Assembly (NCBI RefSeq): GCF_003946505.1
Contig: NZ_RHON01000006.1
Coordinates: forward strand, 1 to 64,000
Length of the DNA: 64,000 nt
Direction: 5' to 3'
DNA from: Companilactobacillus mishanensis
GTDB taxonomy: Bacteria; Bacillota; Bacilli; Lactobacillales; Lactobacillaceae
Under the pieces are notes generated by a model. The model made no database searches. It was given only the letters and a program-made list of their open reading frames with translations, and had not been told where the DNA came from. Position numbers and translations under genes: made by a program. The stretch's first letter is position 1. Every line of letters begins with the position of its first letter. Below, in pieces: positions 52,067-60,852 of this stretch.

Positions 52067-52096
52067 AAGACGGTGATACGATCACCGTCTTTTTTG
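52067..52096 (+). terminator. Intrinsic terminator
   Basis: AAGACGGTGAT and ATCACCGTCTT around ACG, then T5G. Confidence 0.95.
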
Positions 52097-52206
52097 TTAT
52101 AAAATTTTCCATAATTTCCATAAATAATTAAAAAGTGCTTTTTCTATCTATTAATCCTATTCTGTTTATAATCAGTGTCAATAACCAATAGGGGGTTATT
52201 TTAAAT

Positions 52207-52806
52207 ATGAAAACAGTAAAGAAATTCGGAGTAGTGTCATTAACTGTTTTGGCACTATTATCCTTATCCGCATGTGGAAATCACAGTGCTAAGAGTTCAT
52301 CCGGCGATTCCACAAAGACAGAAAAAGTAAGTAAGAAATCTGACAAAAAGAAGTCAGATAAGAAGAAAACTGACAAGAAGAAAGCCTCAGGGGAAAGCAC
52401 AGCTAGTGCTGAAAAAGCAGGGGCTCCAACACAATTAGCAAAATCAAATATCACGACTGCATCAACGGGCTCAGCCTCAACTAGAGCTGCTGCAACAAGA
52501 GTAGCAAGCCCAGTGGCTAGAAGCTCGTCATCGGCTAGAGAAAGTGATCCAATCACATCTGTAGGTTTGGCAAAGAGTTTAATGGAACACGCCATGGCAT
52601 CAAATCCTGGTACATTTACAGGCTATGCTGTACCTGGCGGATATGAAGTTGAATCAACTGGCGATTATATGCATGATGGACCAACTTTCGTGAAGTATAA
52701 CGGAGACGTCGTATATTCTGATGGTACTGGACAATCATACAGTAGCTTGTCTGCACCAGATGGTGCTCAACAGTTACCATGGGATCACGTTGCTGATAAT
52801 AAATAG
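52207..52806 (+). CDS. Lysine/serine-rich lipoprotein
   Basis: 199-aa lipoprotein. Lipobox LSAC (Cys23), then a K/S/D-rich linker containing tandem SDKKK/TDKKK units, an A/S/T/R-rich stretch to about residue 115, and a compact C-terminal domain (SVGLAKSLMEHAMASNPG, GGYEVESTGDYMHDGP). GGGGG lies 11 nt before the ATG. A surface role is likely; no family recognised. Confidence 0.7.
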   Translation: MKTVKKFGVVSLTVLALLSLSACGNHSAKSSSGDSTKTEKVSKKSDKKKSDKKKTDKKKASGESTASAEKAGAPTQLAKSNITTASTGSASTRAAATRVASPVARSSSSARESDPITSVGLAKSLMEHAMASNPGTFTGYAVPGGYEVESTGDYMHDGPTFVKYNGDVVYSDGTGQSYSSLSAPDGAQQLPWDHVADNK

Positions 52807-52819
52807 ATAAATAGAAAAC

Positions 52820-52857
52820 AAAATACCTTCCACGTTTAAATATGGAAGGTATTTTTT
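52820..52857. terminator. Bidirectional terminator
   Basis: AAATACCTTCCA and TGGAAGGTATTT around a 9-nt loop, T-runs on both sides. Confidence 0.9.
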
Positions 52858-52864
52858 ATGTATG

Positions 52865-54484
52865 CTAATTGGCTCCATTGATATCACGATTGACATATCC
52901 GATGTATCCAATAATGATAAGTACAAGTCCTATCAACATTTGCCACCAGAATGTTCCTGGATCCAATGTATGAAGAGGTACTTTAGGGATGAACCCAAAT
53001 GGGGTTATTTTGTCGACCCATTTTGGTAAGTCGATAAGTTTTCCAAAATATCCAACAAACAATGCTACTAAGACATATGCGTAACTTAAGTTTGCCAATT
53101 TTGGAGCGAGACCGATCAAGGCAACGGCGATTCCCAACATGATAAATATTGGTGAGATATATCCGTAAAATCCCCGCATGAATATATCTAATCCAATTGG
53201 ATGTTTCATTGAGTAGACGCCACCTAGTTGTAATCCCCAAATACTAGTAAATAATGCTAGGTATGTTGTGAATAAGGCAAGGATAAAATTATTGGTGAAT
53301 AGTCTGATTCTGCCAACTGGTTTTGCGTGGATCATCTCAAGATATCCTTTGCTTTCACCAGTTTTAAGGTAGTTGATGATTTGAATTCCAGGTATCATTG
53401 CTAAAACTCCAAAGACTATCATTAAGGCAGCAGCGAATTCTTTGATGATACGAACGTTAGCTGAACGTAAGGCATCAGGACCTAAAATAGTAGCGATGGT
53501 AGGATTAGTTTTTAGCAAGTCGCCAATTGTATTGAATATTGATCCGTAAGTGAATCCGAGGACCATTAATCCAATGACCCAGACGATGATACTAGTTCTG
53601 TGCAATCTCCAGAATAAGCCTAGAGTTCCGTTTAAAAAGACCGAAGCGTGGGCACGTCCAGGACGAGTGGCGATTATCCCAGCACCCATATCACGTTTGG
53701 AGTTGATCCACATTGCTAGTGCAGACAAGATGATCGATAGTCCAAGCATCAAGAAAACTGGTGTCCAGTTGTTATCCTTATAGATAGAAAACAGTTCGAC
53801 CCAGCCGAATGGTACCCACCAAGTAAGTTTTGGACGGGAAACATCAGTCGACATTCTGGCGATGTACATTATTCCTAAAACTAGATAGGACAACATTGAA
53901 GCAGCACGAGCGTTATCGACTAATTGTGCTAAGAATGCTGCAATTGAAGCAAACATCAATCCAGAAACTCCCAAACCGATTCCCAGCAGGAAGTCGCCAT
54001 TAATGTCGGTTCCATGCAAGTTGGCCGTTATTAATCCAATTGAATAAAGCAGACCTATTGATATGTTTACGATAAATACCTCAATCAGTGTAGCGGTGAG
54101 ATTTGAAATCTTTCCAACTGAATGTGCACGGATTATCTCGAGGATTCCAGTATCTTCATCTGATCTGGTATTTTTAATAACTATCGAAAAATTCATGATT
54201 GCTGCCATGATTGCCATAAAGACGGTCATTTCGGATGCAAAAACATCTGCGGTCGTGTAGGGACCACTAGGCATTTTTCCAAAAAGGGCAGTCATTGCTG
54301 GTGATTTTAGTGTTGAAACAATTGTGTCAATTGAAGATTTTGTTCCATATAAGCTAGTGAACTTGGCAGCGACTGAAGTGAATAATCCTGCTAAAGCTAC
54401 CGTCCAGATTACTAGTTTTAGCCAGTCCTTTTTAAAACTGAATCTGGTCAGGAATCCAGTTTTTGCAAAAACACGGTTACTCAT
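52865..54484 (-). CDS. ABC exporter permease (ABC-2 type)
   Basis: 539-aa, about 12-TM permease made of two homologous six-TM halves, like the exporters annotated as 'exporter of polyketide antibiotics'. Each half shows an extended loop with GKMPSGPYTTADVFASE or the equivalent. ATG 54484 overlaps the ATPase gene by 8 nt, so they form one transporter. The divergent TetR gene suggests drug- or stress-inducible efflux. Substrate unknown. Confidence 0.85.
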   Translation of the reverse strand: MSNRVFAKTGFLTRFSFKKDWLKLVIWTVALAGLFTSVAAKFTSLYGTKSSIDTIVSTLKSPAMTALFGKMPSGPYTTADVFASEMTVFMAIMAAIMNFSIVIKNTRSDEDTGILEIIRAHSVGKISNLTATLIEVFIVNISIGLLYSIGLITANLHGTDINGDFLLGIGLGVSGLMFASIAAFLAQLVDNARAASMLSYLVLGIMYIARMSTDVSRPKLTWWVPFGWVELFSIYKDNNWTPVFLMLGLSIILSALAMWINSKRDMGAGIIATRPGRAHASVFLNGTLGLFWRLHRTSIIVWVIGLMVLGFTYGSIFNTIGDLLKTNPTIATILGPDALRSANVRIIKEFAAALMIVFGVLAMIPGIQIINYLKTGESKGYLEMIHAKPVGRIRLFTNNFILALFTTYLALFTSIWGLQLGGVYSMKHPIGLDIFMRGFYGYISPIFIMLGIAVALIGLAPKLANLSYAYVLVALFVGYFGKLIDLPKWVDKITPFGFIPKVPLHTLDPGTFWWQMLIGLVLIIIGYIGYVNRDINGAN

Positions 54485-55406
54485 TTTTTACACCACCTTT
54501 TGTATTCTCATCTGTGTTGTAATATCTCATAAACAAGTCTTCAAGTGTTGGTGGAGTTGATTGTAAGCTGACTATTTGTTTGCCTGCAAGATAGTCCATG
54601 ACTTCCGTCATATGATCAGAGTCGACTGAGAAAGTTTGTAAACCATTTGCTTGTGTAACGACGTTATGGACTCCGGGCATGCTGCCCAATTCAGGAGCAG
54701 GATCAATGGTCTTGAATTCAATCACAGTACGAGTCAAGTGTCTCATTTCAGCTAAAGTACCCGTCTCAACGATTTCACCTTTTCTGATGATTCCAATGCG
54801 GTCACACATTTTCTCAACTTCAGATAAAATGTGACTGGAAAGTAAGACTGCTTTACCTTGTTTTTTGAGCTCCAATACAGATTTTTGGAAATACTCTTCA
54901 TTTAGAGGATCCAGTCCTGAAGTCGGCTCATCAAAAATGTAAAAGTCAGCATCAGTCGAGAATGCGGCAATCAAAGCAACCTTTTGGCGATTACCTTTTG
55001 AATAAGTCCTGGCTTTTTTAGTAGGATCAAGTTGGAATCGTTTGATCATATCGTCGGTTTTCTGCGAATGCATACTACCGCCTAGTTTCAGGAATAGGTC
55101 GATAATTTCGCCACCTGTTAGATTAGGCCAGAGATAAACGTCACCGGGAACGTACGCTAGACGCTTGTGGATCGAGACAGAGTCTTTGAAAACATCTTGA
55201 CCAAAGATAGTAGCTGTACCACCATTTGCACGCAGAATCCCTAATAAAGTTCTGATGGTAGTTGATTTACCAGCACCGTTTGGCCCAATAAATCCAAATA
55301 CTTCCCCAGGATAGACATCAAAACTAACATTTTTTAAAGCTTCAAATTTTCCAAATTTCTTTTGTAAGTGATCAATATGTAGGACAGGTTCATTTGTTTT
55401 CGTCAT
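54477..55406 (-). CDS. ABC exporter ATPase
   Basis: 309-aa ATP-binding protein. Walker A GPNGAGKST (41-49), Walker B FYIFDEPTSGLDP, His-loop SSHILSEVEKMCD and a C-terminal DUF4162-like tail. I start at ATG 55406 with GGGGGT 10 nt upstream; the frame runs 29 codons further without a ribosome binding site. The consensus promoter (TTGACA 55488-55493, 17 nt, TAATAT 55465-55470) drives it and the permease. Confidence 0.9.
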   Translation of the reverse strand: MTKTNEPVLHIDHLQKKFGKFEALKNVSFDVYPGEVFGFIGPNGAGKSTTIRTLLGILRANGGTATIFGQDVFKDSVSIHKRLAYVPGDVYLWPNLTGGEIIDLFLKLGGSMHSQKTDDMIKRFQLDPTKKARTYSKGNRQKVALIAAFSTDADFYIFDEPTSGLDPLNEEYFQKSVLELKKQGKAVLLSSHILSEVEKMCDRIGIIRKGEIVETGTLAEMRHLTRTVIEFKTIDPAPELGSMPGVHNVVTQANGLQTFSVDSDHMTEVMDYLAGKQIVSLQSTPPTLEDLFMRYYNTDENTKGGVKNE

Positions 55407-55464
55407 TGTTAAAATACCCCCAAAAACTGAAATATTCTTCTTGAATAGTTCATTATTTACTCGT

Positions 55465-55493
55465 ATATTATAGCCATAGATAAGCGCTGTCAA
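55465..55493 (-). promoter_or_regulatory. Promoter of ABC exporter operon
   Basis: TTGACA, 17-nt spacer, TAATAT on the minus strand. The surrounding AGTTCA (55447) and TGAACT (55512) half-sites could be the TetR operator. Confidence 0.65.
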
Positions 55494-55602
55494 CGCCGAA
55501 ATCTTGGGAAAGTGAACTAATTTATCGCGTAATTTATGGAATGCCTATATCACACAATAATAACTGAAATATTTTTGGAAAATTATTTTGGAGGTGGTCA
55601 TT

Positions 55603-56205
55603 TTGAATGGAAATGACAAACGAAAAAAGCTAAAGAAACAGGATATTTTAGATGCTGCTACAGCCTGCTTTATGGAAAATGGATACAAAAAAACATCAGT
55701 CGCTGATATTGCCAAAGCTGCGAAATCATCTCAAGTTACTTTGTATAAGTATTATGAAAGTAAAGTAGACCTCGCAAGAGCCGTTGTTATGGAAATGGTG
55801 GTCGGAGGTTACGCTCAATATGACAAGCAGCTTGACGATAGTTCCAAGTCTTTCATGGATAAAATGCAAGATATGATGGTCGACAGTGTAGATATTTCAG
55901 ATAATATCAGCAATGATTTTTTCAAGTTCATGGTCGATGAGTTTCAAGGGCGCAACGGCGATACGAAAGTAATGCATAAATATAATAATTTGAAATTTGG
56001 ATTTTGGAAGAAACTATTAGATCAAGGACGTGCCGAAAATGTCGTCAGCAAAGATATTTCTGATAGTGGGGCAATGATCTATCTCGATATGTATGTTGAT
56101 TATGTTATGAGACCTGATGGCGTTGCTTTTGAAAAAGCTGTTGAAATGAAGAAACACGAGAAGGAACTGGTCCATCTGTTCTTCTACGGAATTATTGGAA
56201 AGTAA
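55603..56205 (+). CDS. TetR/AcrR family regulator
   Basis: 200-aa repressor. The N-terminal HTH (ILDAATACFMENGYKKTSVADIAKAAKSS.. region) is typical, and the C-terminal ligand domain is alpha-helical. The start is TTG 55603, 6 nt after GGAGGTG; no in-frame ATG precedes the HTH. Divergent from the ABC exporter, which it probably controls; the ligand may be the exported compound. Confidence 0.85.
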   Translation: MNGNDKRKKLKKQDILDAATACFMENGYKKTSVADIAKAAKSSQVTLYKYYESKVDLARAVVMEMVVGGYAQYDKQLDDSSKSFMDKMQDMMVDSVDISDNISNDFFKFMVDEFQGRNGDTKVMHKYNNLKFGFWKKLLDQGRAENVVSKDISDSGAMIYLDMYVDYVMRPDGVAFEKAVEMKKHEKELVHLFFYGIIGK

Positions 56206-56289
56206 TCAGTTGATAAGTCAAACCAAATATTTCACAAACGAATTTGTTAGCGGTATCATAATTCTTGTAAATAGATGGAGGGAATATTT

Positions 56290-57477
56290 ATGGCTGATTA
56301 TAAATTTTTGGAACCATATACTTTTGCAAAGAAAGGAATCACTGTAAAGAATAGAATCGTGATTCCACCAATGACAGAAATGATGAGTTTTTCAAATGGT
56401 GAAGTTACACGAGATGAATTAAGATACTATCGTATTCATACTGGTGGTGCAGGGATGTTTATTACTGCTGTTGCTAACGTTAACGATGAGGGTAAAGGAT
56501 TCGAAGGCGAATTAAGTGCTGCAGATGATAAATTTATTCCTAGCCTAGCTAGTTTGGCTGATGCAATTCATAAAGATGGAACAAAAGCCATTTTACAAAT
56601 TTTCAGTGCTGGACGTATGACATTCAAATCAGTTTTACGTGGCAAACAACCTGTAAGTGCCAGTGCAGTTACAGCTGTTCGTAGCAATTCTGAGGAACCA
56701 AGAGCTTTGAGTGAAGACGAAGTTGAACAAACAATCAAAGACTTCGGTGCAGCTACTAGACGTGCCATTCAAGCTGGATTCGATGGTGTCGAGATCCACG
56801 GTGCCAATACATATTTGATCCAACAATTCTTCTCACCACATTCAAACCGTCGTGATGACAAGTGGGGTGGCAGTCTCGAAAAGAGAATGAACTTCCCATT
56901 CGCAGTTATTGATGAAGTTCAAAAGACAATTGACGAGTATGCTAAGACTCCATTCATCATGGGATACCGTTTATCACCTGAAGAAGTTGAGAAGCCAGGT
57001 ATTACTATTGAAGATACATTGGCATTTGTTGATGCAATCAAGAACAAACCTATCGACTACTTACACGTTTCAATGGGTGATGTATGGCGTAAGTCATTGA
57101 ATGACAAATCAATTACAAAACCACTAAATATTTCAATCAAAGAACACTTAGGAAATGACATTCCATTGATTGGTGTTGGTGATATCCAAACACCTGCTGA
57201 TGCTGAAAAGGTTCTTGATAATGGAATTGAATTCGCAGCTATTGGTCGTGAAAGCCTTCGTGAACCAAACTGGGTCCAAAAAGTCGAAGCAGGAGACGAA
57301 GATGCAATTCGTTACACACTTTCAATTGAAGATCATGATTCACTTGGATTGTCAGGAACATTCTGGGAATTTCTATTGCAAGCATTCAGACCTGGATTAC
57401 AAATCAGTGTCGACAAGACAACAGACAGATCATTATTCAACAATGCTTTGGACAATATTTTTGCCGGAGCTAAATAG
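56290..57477 (+). CDS. NADH:flavin oxidoreductase (OYE family)
   Basis: 395-aa FMN-dependent TIM-barrel oxidoreductase of the old-yellow-enzyme family. Landmarks: IPPMTEMMSF, LQIFSAGRM, GFDGVEIHGANTYLIQQF with the active-site His/Asn pair, SPHSNRRDDKWGGSLEKRMNF and IGVGDIQTPADAE for FMN phosphate. ATG 56290 follows GGAGGG. It may reduce activated alkenes; the true substrate is unknown. Monocistronic. Confidence 0.88.
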   Translation: MADYKFLEPYTFAKKGITVKNRIVIPPMTEMMSFSNGEVTRDELRYYRIHTGGAGMFITAVANVNDEGKGFEGELSAADDKFIPSLASLADAIHKDGTKAILQIFSAGRMTFKSVLRGKQPVSASAVTAVRSNSEEPRALSEDEVEQTIKDFGAATRRAIQAGFDGVEIHGANTYLIQQFFSPHSNRRDDKWGGSLEKRMNFPFAVIDEVQKTIDEYAKTPFIMGYRLSPEEVEKPGITIEDTLAFVDAIKNKPIDYLHVSMGDVWRKSLNDKSITKPLNISIKEHLGNDIPLIGVGDIQTPADAEKVLDNGIEFAAIGRESLREPNWVQKVEAGDEDAIRYTLSIEDHDSLGLSGTFWEFLLQAFRPGLQISVDKTTDRSLFNNALDNIFAGAK

Positions 57478-57483
57478 ATTATT

Positions 57484-57515
57484 GAAACACTCAATATTTG
57501 TTGGGTGTTTTTTTA
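57484..57515 (+). terminator. Terminator of OYE gene
   Basis: AACACTCAA pairs with TTG-GGGTGTT and T8 follows. Confidence 0.8.
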
Positions 57516-57574
57516 TATTGGATTATATGTTCGCTTGTAAAGAAATATCTATTAGATTAAAGTTAAATCGAGGT

Positions 57575-57800
57575 GAGGGATATGTCAACTACCTCACTAA
57601 AGTAGGAGGCTTGTAAGAACTAATGTAACTTATTACGTTAGCATCACAATTTACCTAGATACACCGTTGCCTAGATATACCGAAGTATTCTGGGTCTTAC
57701 ATAGCAATTACCAAGGTCTTTATAGTCCGCAAGTTGCCAAACGGACTGAACAATTTTATATGGCTTTAGCTAATATGTTTTTAGCCGCGTTGTGATCCCG
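57575..57800 (-). ncRNA. Probable omega RNA / right end of TnpB element
   Basis: In IS200/IS605 elements the guide (omega) RNA starts in the 3' end of tnpB and extends to the right end. Here the 3' flank (minus strand) has several dyads, including CTAC/GTAG in 57585-57605 and GGTGTATCTAGG repeats near 57655-57680, and no other gene. The exact element border is not determined; GTTGAC near 57582 is one candidate. Confidence 0.45.
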
Positions 57801-58997
57801 AACATGATATTGATTACAGTTGGGGCAAGTCCACGTTCTATCAGAAAGAGTTAATTTTTCTTCACCTTTCATCAAGTAACCACAATGTGAGCATGTTTGA
57901 GTTGTGTTCTTTGGATCAACCGTAACAAAAGTTTTCCCATACACTTTCGCCTTGTATTCAAGCATTTGTAGGAAGGTTCTCCAACCAACATCACTGATGC
58001 TCATAGCTAAAGCATGATTTTTTAACAGGTTTTTACTTCTTAATTCTTCAGCTACTACCAAATCGTGGTTCTTGATGAGTGCAGTAGACGTTTCATGTAA
58101 GAAGTTATTTCGTCGATTACTAACTTTATTATTTAACTTAGCAACGAGTACTCGTTGCTCTTGATAGTTTTTTGAATCACGTAGAGAGCGATGTTCCTTC
58201 TTCGCCCTGAGCTGTTTTCTAGAAAGAATTCGTTGTTGCTTTGCAAGTTGTTTCTTATTTTTTCTGTAATATCTTGGGTTATCTACAACGTCTCCATCGG
58301 AAGTAGTTAGAAAATTTTCAGTATTAAGATCAATTCCAATGGGATTTCCTGTAATATTCAATGTCTGTACAAAAGGAGAGTCAGATGCCAATTGAAGTGA
58401 AATATAATAGTTTCCAATTGAGTCCCTAGATACAGATACTGTCCCAATGCGAATACCAGAATGTTCTACCATCAGTCGTGTATGACTTCCAGATATTCTG
58501 ATACGACCAATCAGGGAAACATTCAGATGCTTGTTATCAACAAACTTGATGTTCCCATTGAACAAGGAGGGTGTTGAAACTTTTGATGAGTACCTGTTAG
58601 GTAACTGGAAACCACCAGAATACTGTTTCCTGTGAAATTTTGGAACGCCAGAAGAATGGACATTTCTAAACATTTTCCAAGCAGCTTTGTAACTTCTGAT
58701 AGCCATACTTGTTACATCAGTTCCAACATTGAACTGGTGTAGCCAGGAGTGTAAGGCAAATAAGTATTTTGTGCTTTCCTTACGTTTTTTTAAATAGTCT
58801 ATTCGGTTTTGTACTTGTTTGATGTACAGTTTACATTTACGAAGTTTATATAACTCTTTATCAATAGCAACCATTTCGTTGTAAGCAAACTTAGAACCAT
58901 TGATGTTGTGTTCAATGATTTTTTTCTGCTTATCTGAAGGGTAACATCTAACTTTTAAGCCATAATGGTACTGGTATTCCATCATTGATTTACGCAA
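57756..58997 (-). CDS. TnpB RNA-guided nuclease (IS200/IS605, lone)
   Basis: 413-aa TnpB. The RuvC triad is intact: D223 (GIDLN), E317 (VVAEE), D401 (VRDHNAAKN). The zinc finger C369/C372/C391/C394 is complete. No tnpA is present, so the copy is non-autonomous (IS1341-like). The start is TTG 58997 (AAAGGTG 4-5 nt upstream) or ATG 58985; both are plausible. It promotes retention of the element by RNA-guided cutting. Its promoter overlaps a LexA box. Confidence 0.92.
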   Translation of the reverse strand: MRKSMMEYQYHYGLKVRCYPSDKQKKIIEHNINGSKFAYNEMVAIDKELYKLRKCKLYIKQVQNRIDYLKKRKESTKYLFALHSWLHQFNVGTDVTSMAIRSYKAAWKMFRNVHSSGVPKFHRKQYSGGFQLPNRYSSKVSTPSLFNGNIKFVDNKHLNVSLIGRIRISGSHTRLMVEHSGIRIGTVSVSRDSIGNYYISLQLASDSPFVQTLNITGNPIGIDLNTENFLTTSDGDVVDNPRYYRKNKKQLAKQQRILSRKQLRAKKEHRSLRDSKNYQEQRVLVAKLNNKVSNRRNNFLHETSTALIKNHDLVVAEELRSKNLLKNHALAMSISDVGWRTFLQMLEYKAKVYGKTFVTVDPKNTTQTCSHCGYLMKGEEKLTLSDRTWTCPNCNQYHVRDHNAAKNILAKAI

Positions 58998-59045
58998 ATT
59001 TCACCTTTTCTGATAAACAGTTTCGAATAAGTTACATTCAATATA

Positions 59046-59080
59046 TATATCATAACAATATACGAACGTACGTTCAATAA
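59046..59080 (-). promoter_or_regulatory. tnpB promoter overlapping a perfect LexA box
   Basis: Minus strand: TTGAAC, 17-nt spacer, TATGAT. The -35 lies inside CGAACGTACGTTCA (59063-59076), which fits the Gram-positive SOS box CGAACRNRYGTTYG except for the last base and is a 12-bp perfect palindrome. Confidence 0.75.
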
Positions 59081-59126
59081 AAATAAAAAAGAAGTAATAC
59101 AAACTTTAGAAAGGAACTCTCATAAA

Positions 59127-59170
59127 AAGATAAGGAAACCTAGAATTTTAATGCTGGGTTTCCTTATCTT
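59127..59170 (+). other. 5'UTR hairpin before secreted-protein gene
   Basis: A perfect 14-bp stem AAGATAAGGAAACC / GGTTTCCTTATCTT with a 16-nt loop lies 9 nt before ATG 59180. The only good ribosome binding site (AAAGGA, 59110-59115) is on the far side of the hairpin. On the minus strand it is followed by T5, so it might also terminate antisense transcripts. Confidence 0.6.
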
Positions 59171-59179
59171 GAGACTCTT

Positions 59180-59767
59180 ATGAAAAAATCATTGATTAGT
59201 GCATTTGCAGGATTATTAATTGCTTCAACTATCGGCGTTGTCACTCCAACTTTGGCAAAAGCTGATACAAGTACTAAAACACCACTGGCACAGACAACGA
59301 TTACCGTGCCACTTTCAATAGATGGTGATCAATTTATCCACTTTATGATCAAAAAAGATATTCCGGTTTATTCTCCTAAAGGGATGGACTTGAAGATGTT
59401 CGCACCTGTCGGTAACAAATCTTATGACGTTTCGACTGATAACATTATCAAACAAGCTGACGGTTCGTACTTGTATCCGATCAACGATGGAAATCAGTAT
59501 GTAAAATCAACTGACGTTGAGCAAGCTATGAATGGAGAAATTCCAACTAAATATATCGTTTCTAGTTTTGAAGATATCATTCATACTAAGAACTTGATTG
59601 GAATTCCTCTTTACGATAAAAATTTAAATATTATTGAATATGCTGCCTTACCAGCCGATTCATACTGGTATACAAACGGTAGTATTTTTAACCAAAACAC
59701 AAATGAGCTATTCTATCGTGTATCTACGAATGAATATGTAAGTTCTGTTGATATTACTACAAAATAA
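59180..59767 (+). CDS. Secreted SLAP-like protein
   Basis: 195-aa exported protein. The signal peptide ends around residue 28 (LAKA-D). The mature region has two SLAP-like modules (FMIKKDIPVYSPKG..KSYDVSTDNIIKQADGSYLYPINDGNQYVKSTDV and the C-terminal half with YWYTNGSIFNQNTNELFYRVSTNEYVSS). These probably bind the cell wall. No AGGAGG adjoins the ATG; the upstream site is separated by a hairpin. Function unknown. Confidence 0.75.
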   Translation: MKKSLISAFAGLLIASTIGVVTPTLAKADTSTKTPLAQTTITVPLSIDGDQFIHFMIKKDIPVYSPKGMDLKMFAPVGNKSYDVSTDNIIKQADGSYLYPINDGNQYVKSTDVEQAMNGEIPTKYIVSSFEDIIHTKNLIGIPLYDKNLNIIEYAALPADSYWYTNGSIFNQNTNELFYRVSTNEYVSSVDITTK

Positions 59768-59772
59768 TTAAT

Positions 59773-59810
59773 AAAAAATCCTTTCATTAATAATGAAAGG
59801 ATTTTATTTT
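59773..59810 (+). terminator. Intrinsic terminator
   Basis: AAATCCTTTCATTA and TAATGAAAGGATTTT, then ATTTT. Confidence 0.9.
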
Positions 59811-59866
59811 TTAGAGTATGATTATAGTAGAAATTAAATAATTGATTTACGTATGCGAGGGTACGG

Positions 59867-60520
59867 ATGATGAATTCTACTAATAGCAGTGAAAAAGGGA
59901 TTTTTAGACATAAACGATTAGTTCAAACTATGGTCATTATTGTCTTGATATTTTGTACAGTTTACTTTGGATTTCAGTATATATTTTCGAAAAATTCAAT
60001 TTCTGGTCCATCAATGCAACCGAATTTTCAAACGGGTAATCGAGTTATTACAGTCCGTCATTCAGGGTTACAGCGTGGAGATATAGTTATTCTGCGTGCT
60101 CCTGACAAAAAGAATACATTGTATATCAAACGTATCGTGGGGATGCCGGGAGATAATATTGTTTCGCAGGATAATCGAATGTATATAAATGGGGAACGAT
60201 ATATTGAAAGTTATCTGAAGCAAGGCGGCAAGATGATGGAATCTAAGGACAGCATTTATTCTGATATGTCGTACAGTTATACTTATGATTTTTCTGTCAG
60301 GAAATTGGCGGAGTCTCAAGAATGGATCAACATTTATAACAAGCCTTATTTGGCTATGTTGAAGAAAACTGATCGGGTTCCCAAGGGTAGTTATTTTGTG
60401 ATGGGCGATCATCGAACTATTTCGCGTGATAGTCGGTTGATTGGGTTTATTGATCGGGATGAGATTGTTGGTAGGGTTTCTTTGCGGTATTGGCCTTTGT
60501 CTCAGTTTACTGTTTATTAG
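59867..60520 (+). CDS. Signal peptidase I
   Basis: 217-aa type I signal peptidase. One N-terminal TM (residues 20-40); catalytic S49 in SGPSMQPNF and K88 in LYIKRIVGMPGD; the box E region MGDHRTISRDSRLIGFI is present, with HR in place of the usual N.SDSR form. It removes signal peptides outside the membrane. GAGGG lies 5 nt before ATG 59867; the next codon is also ATG. It follows a secreted-protein gene; a dedicated substrate relation is possible but unproved. Confidence 0.9.
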   Translation: MMNSTNSSEKGIFRHKRLVQTMVIIVLIFCTVYFGFQYIFSKNSISGPSMQPNFQTGNRVITVRHSGLQRGDIVILRAPDKKNTLYIKRIVGMPGDNIVSQDNRMYINGERYIESYLKQGGKMMESKDSIYSDMSYSYTYDFSVRKLAESQEWINIYNKPYLAMLKKTDRVPKGSYFVMGDHRTISRDSRLIGFIDRDEIVGRVSLRYWPLSQFTVY

Positions 60521-60523
60521 AGG

Positions 60524-60682
60524 TTCACTGCCGTACTACGGTTAGGTTTGAGGAGGCGTGGTCGCTGCGAGCTGATCCAAAGCCAAAGTGCGGTCTTTGG
60601 ATACAATTTTAATCTAGCGACGGCCTTTGCCGTCTCAAGATTAATTCCGCGGCTTTGCCTCCTCAATGCCCTACGTACTGGA
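60524..60682 (+). repeat. Type II 3'UTR hairpin element, copy c
   Basis: TTCACTGCCGTACTACGG begins 3 nt after the signal peptidase stop. The outer stem is TTGAGGAGGC (60548-60557) with GCCTCCTCAA (60657-60666). The interior (GTGGTCGCTGCGAGCTGATC, AAAGCCAAAGTGCGGTCTTT, GACGGCCTTTGCCGTC) is almost identical to copy a at 8.5 kb on the other strand. Confidence 0.85.
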
Positions 60683-60775
60683 TAAAGCCCGACAACACAC
60701 CGGTATTTTTTGTTTATGAGGTAGGTTGTTTTTTTGTGGTTGTATTTCATTTGCTAGTTCAAGGTCAAGTTCAAA

Positions 60776-60832
60776 AAAGTCCAAGATGCCTTTATCGAGT
60801 ATTTCTACTCGGTTGGTATCTTGGACTTTTTA
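60776..60832. terminator. Bidirectional terminator
   Basis: AAAAGTCCAAGAT-CC and GG-ATCTTGGACTTTT with an inner CGAGTA/TACTCG st em; T-runs on both sides. Serves the signal peptidase and the convergent HTH operon. Confidence 0.9.
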
Positions 60833-60852
60833 TATTTTGCTCTTTGCTTAGA

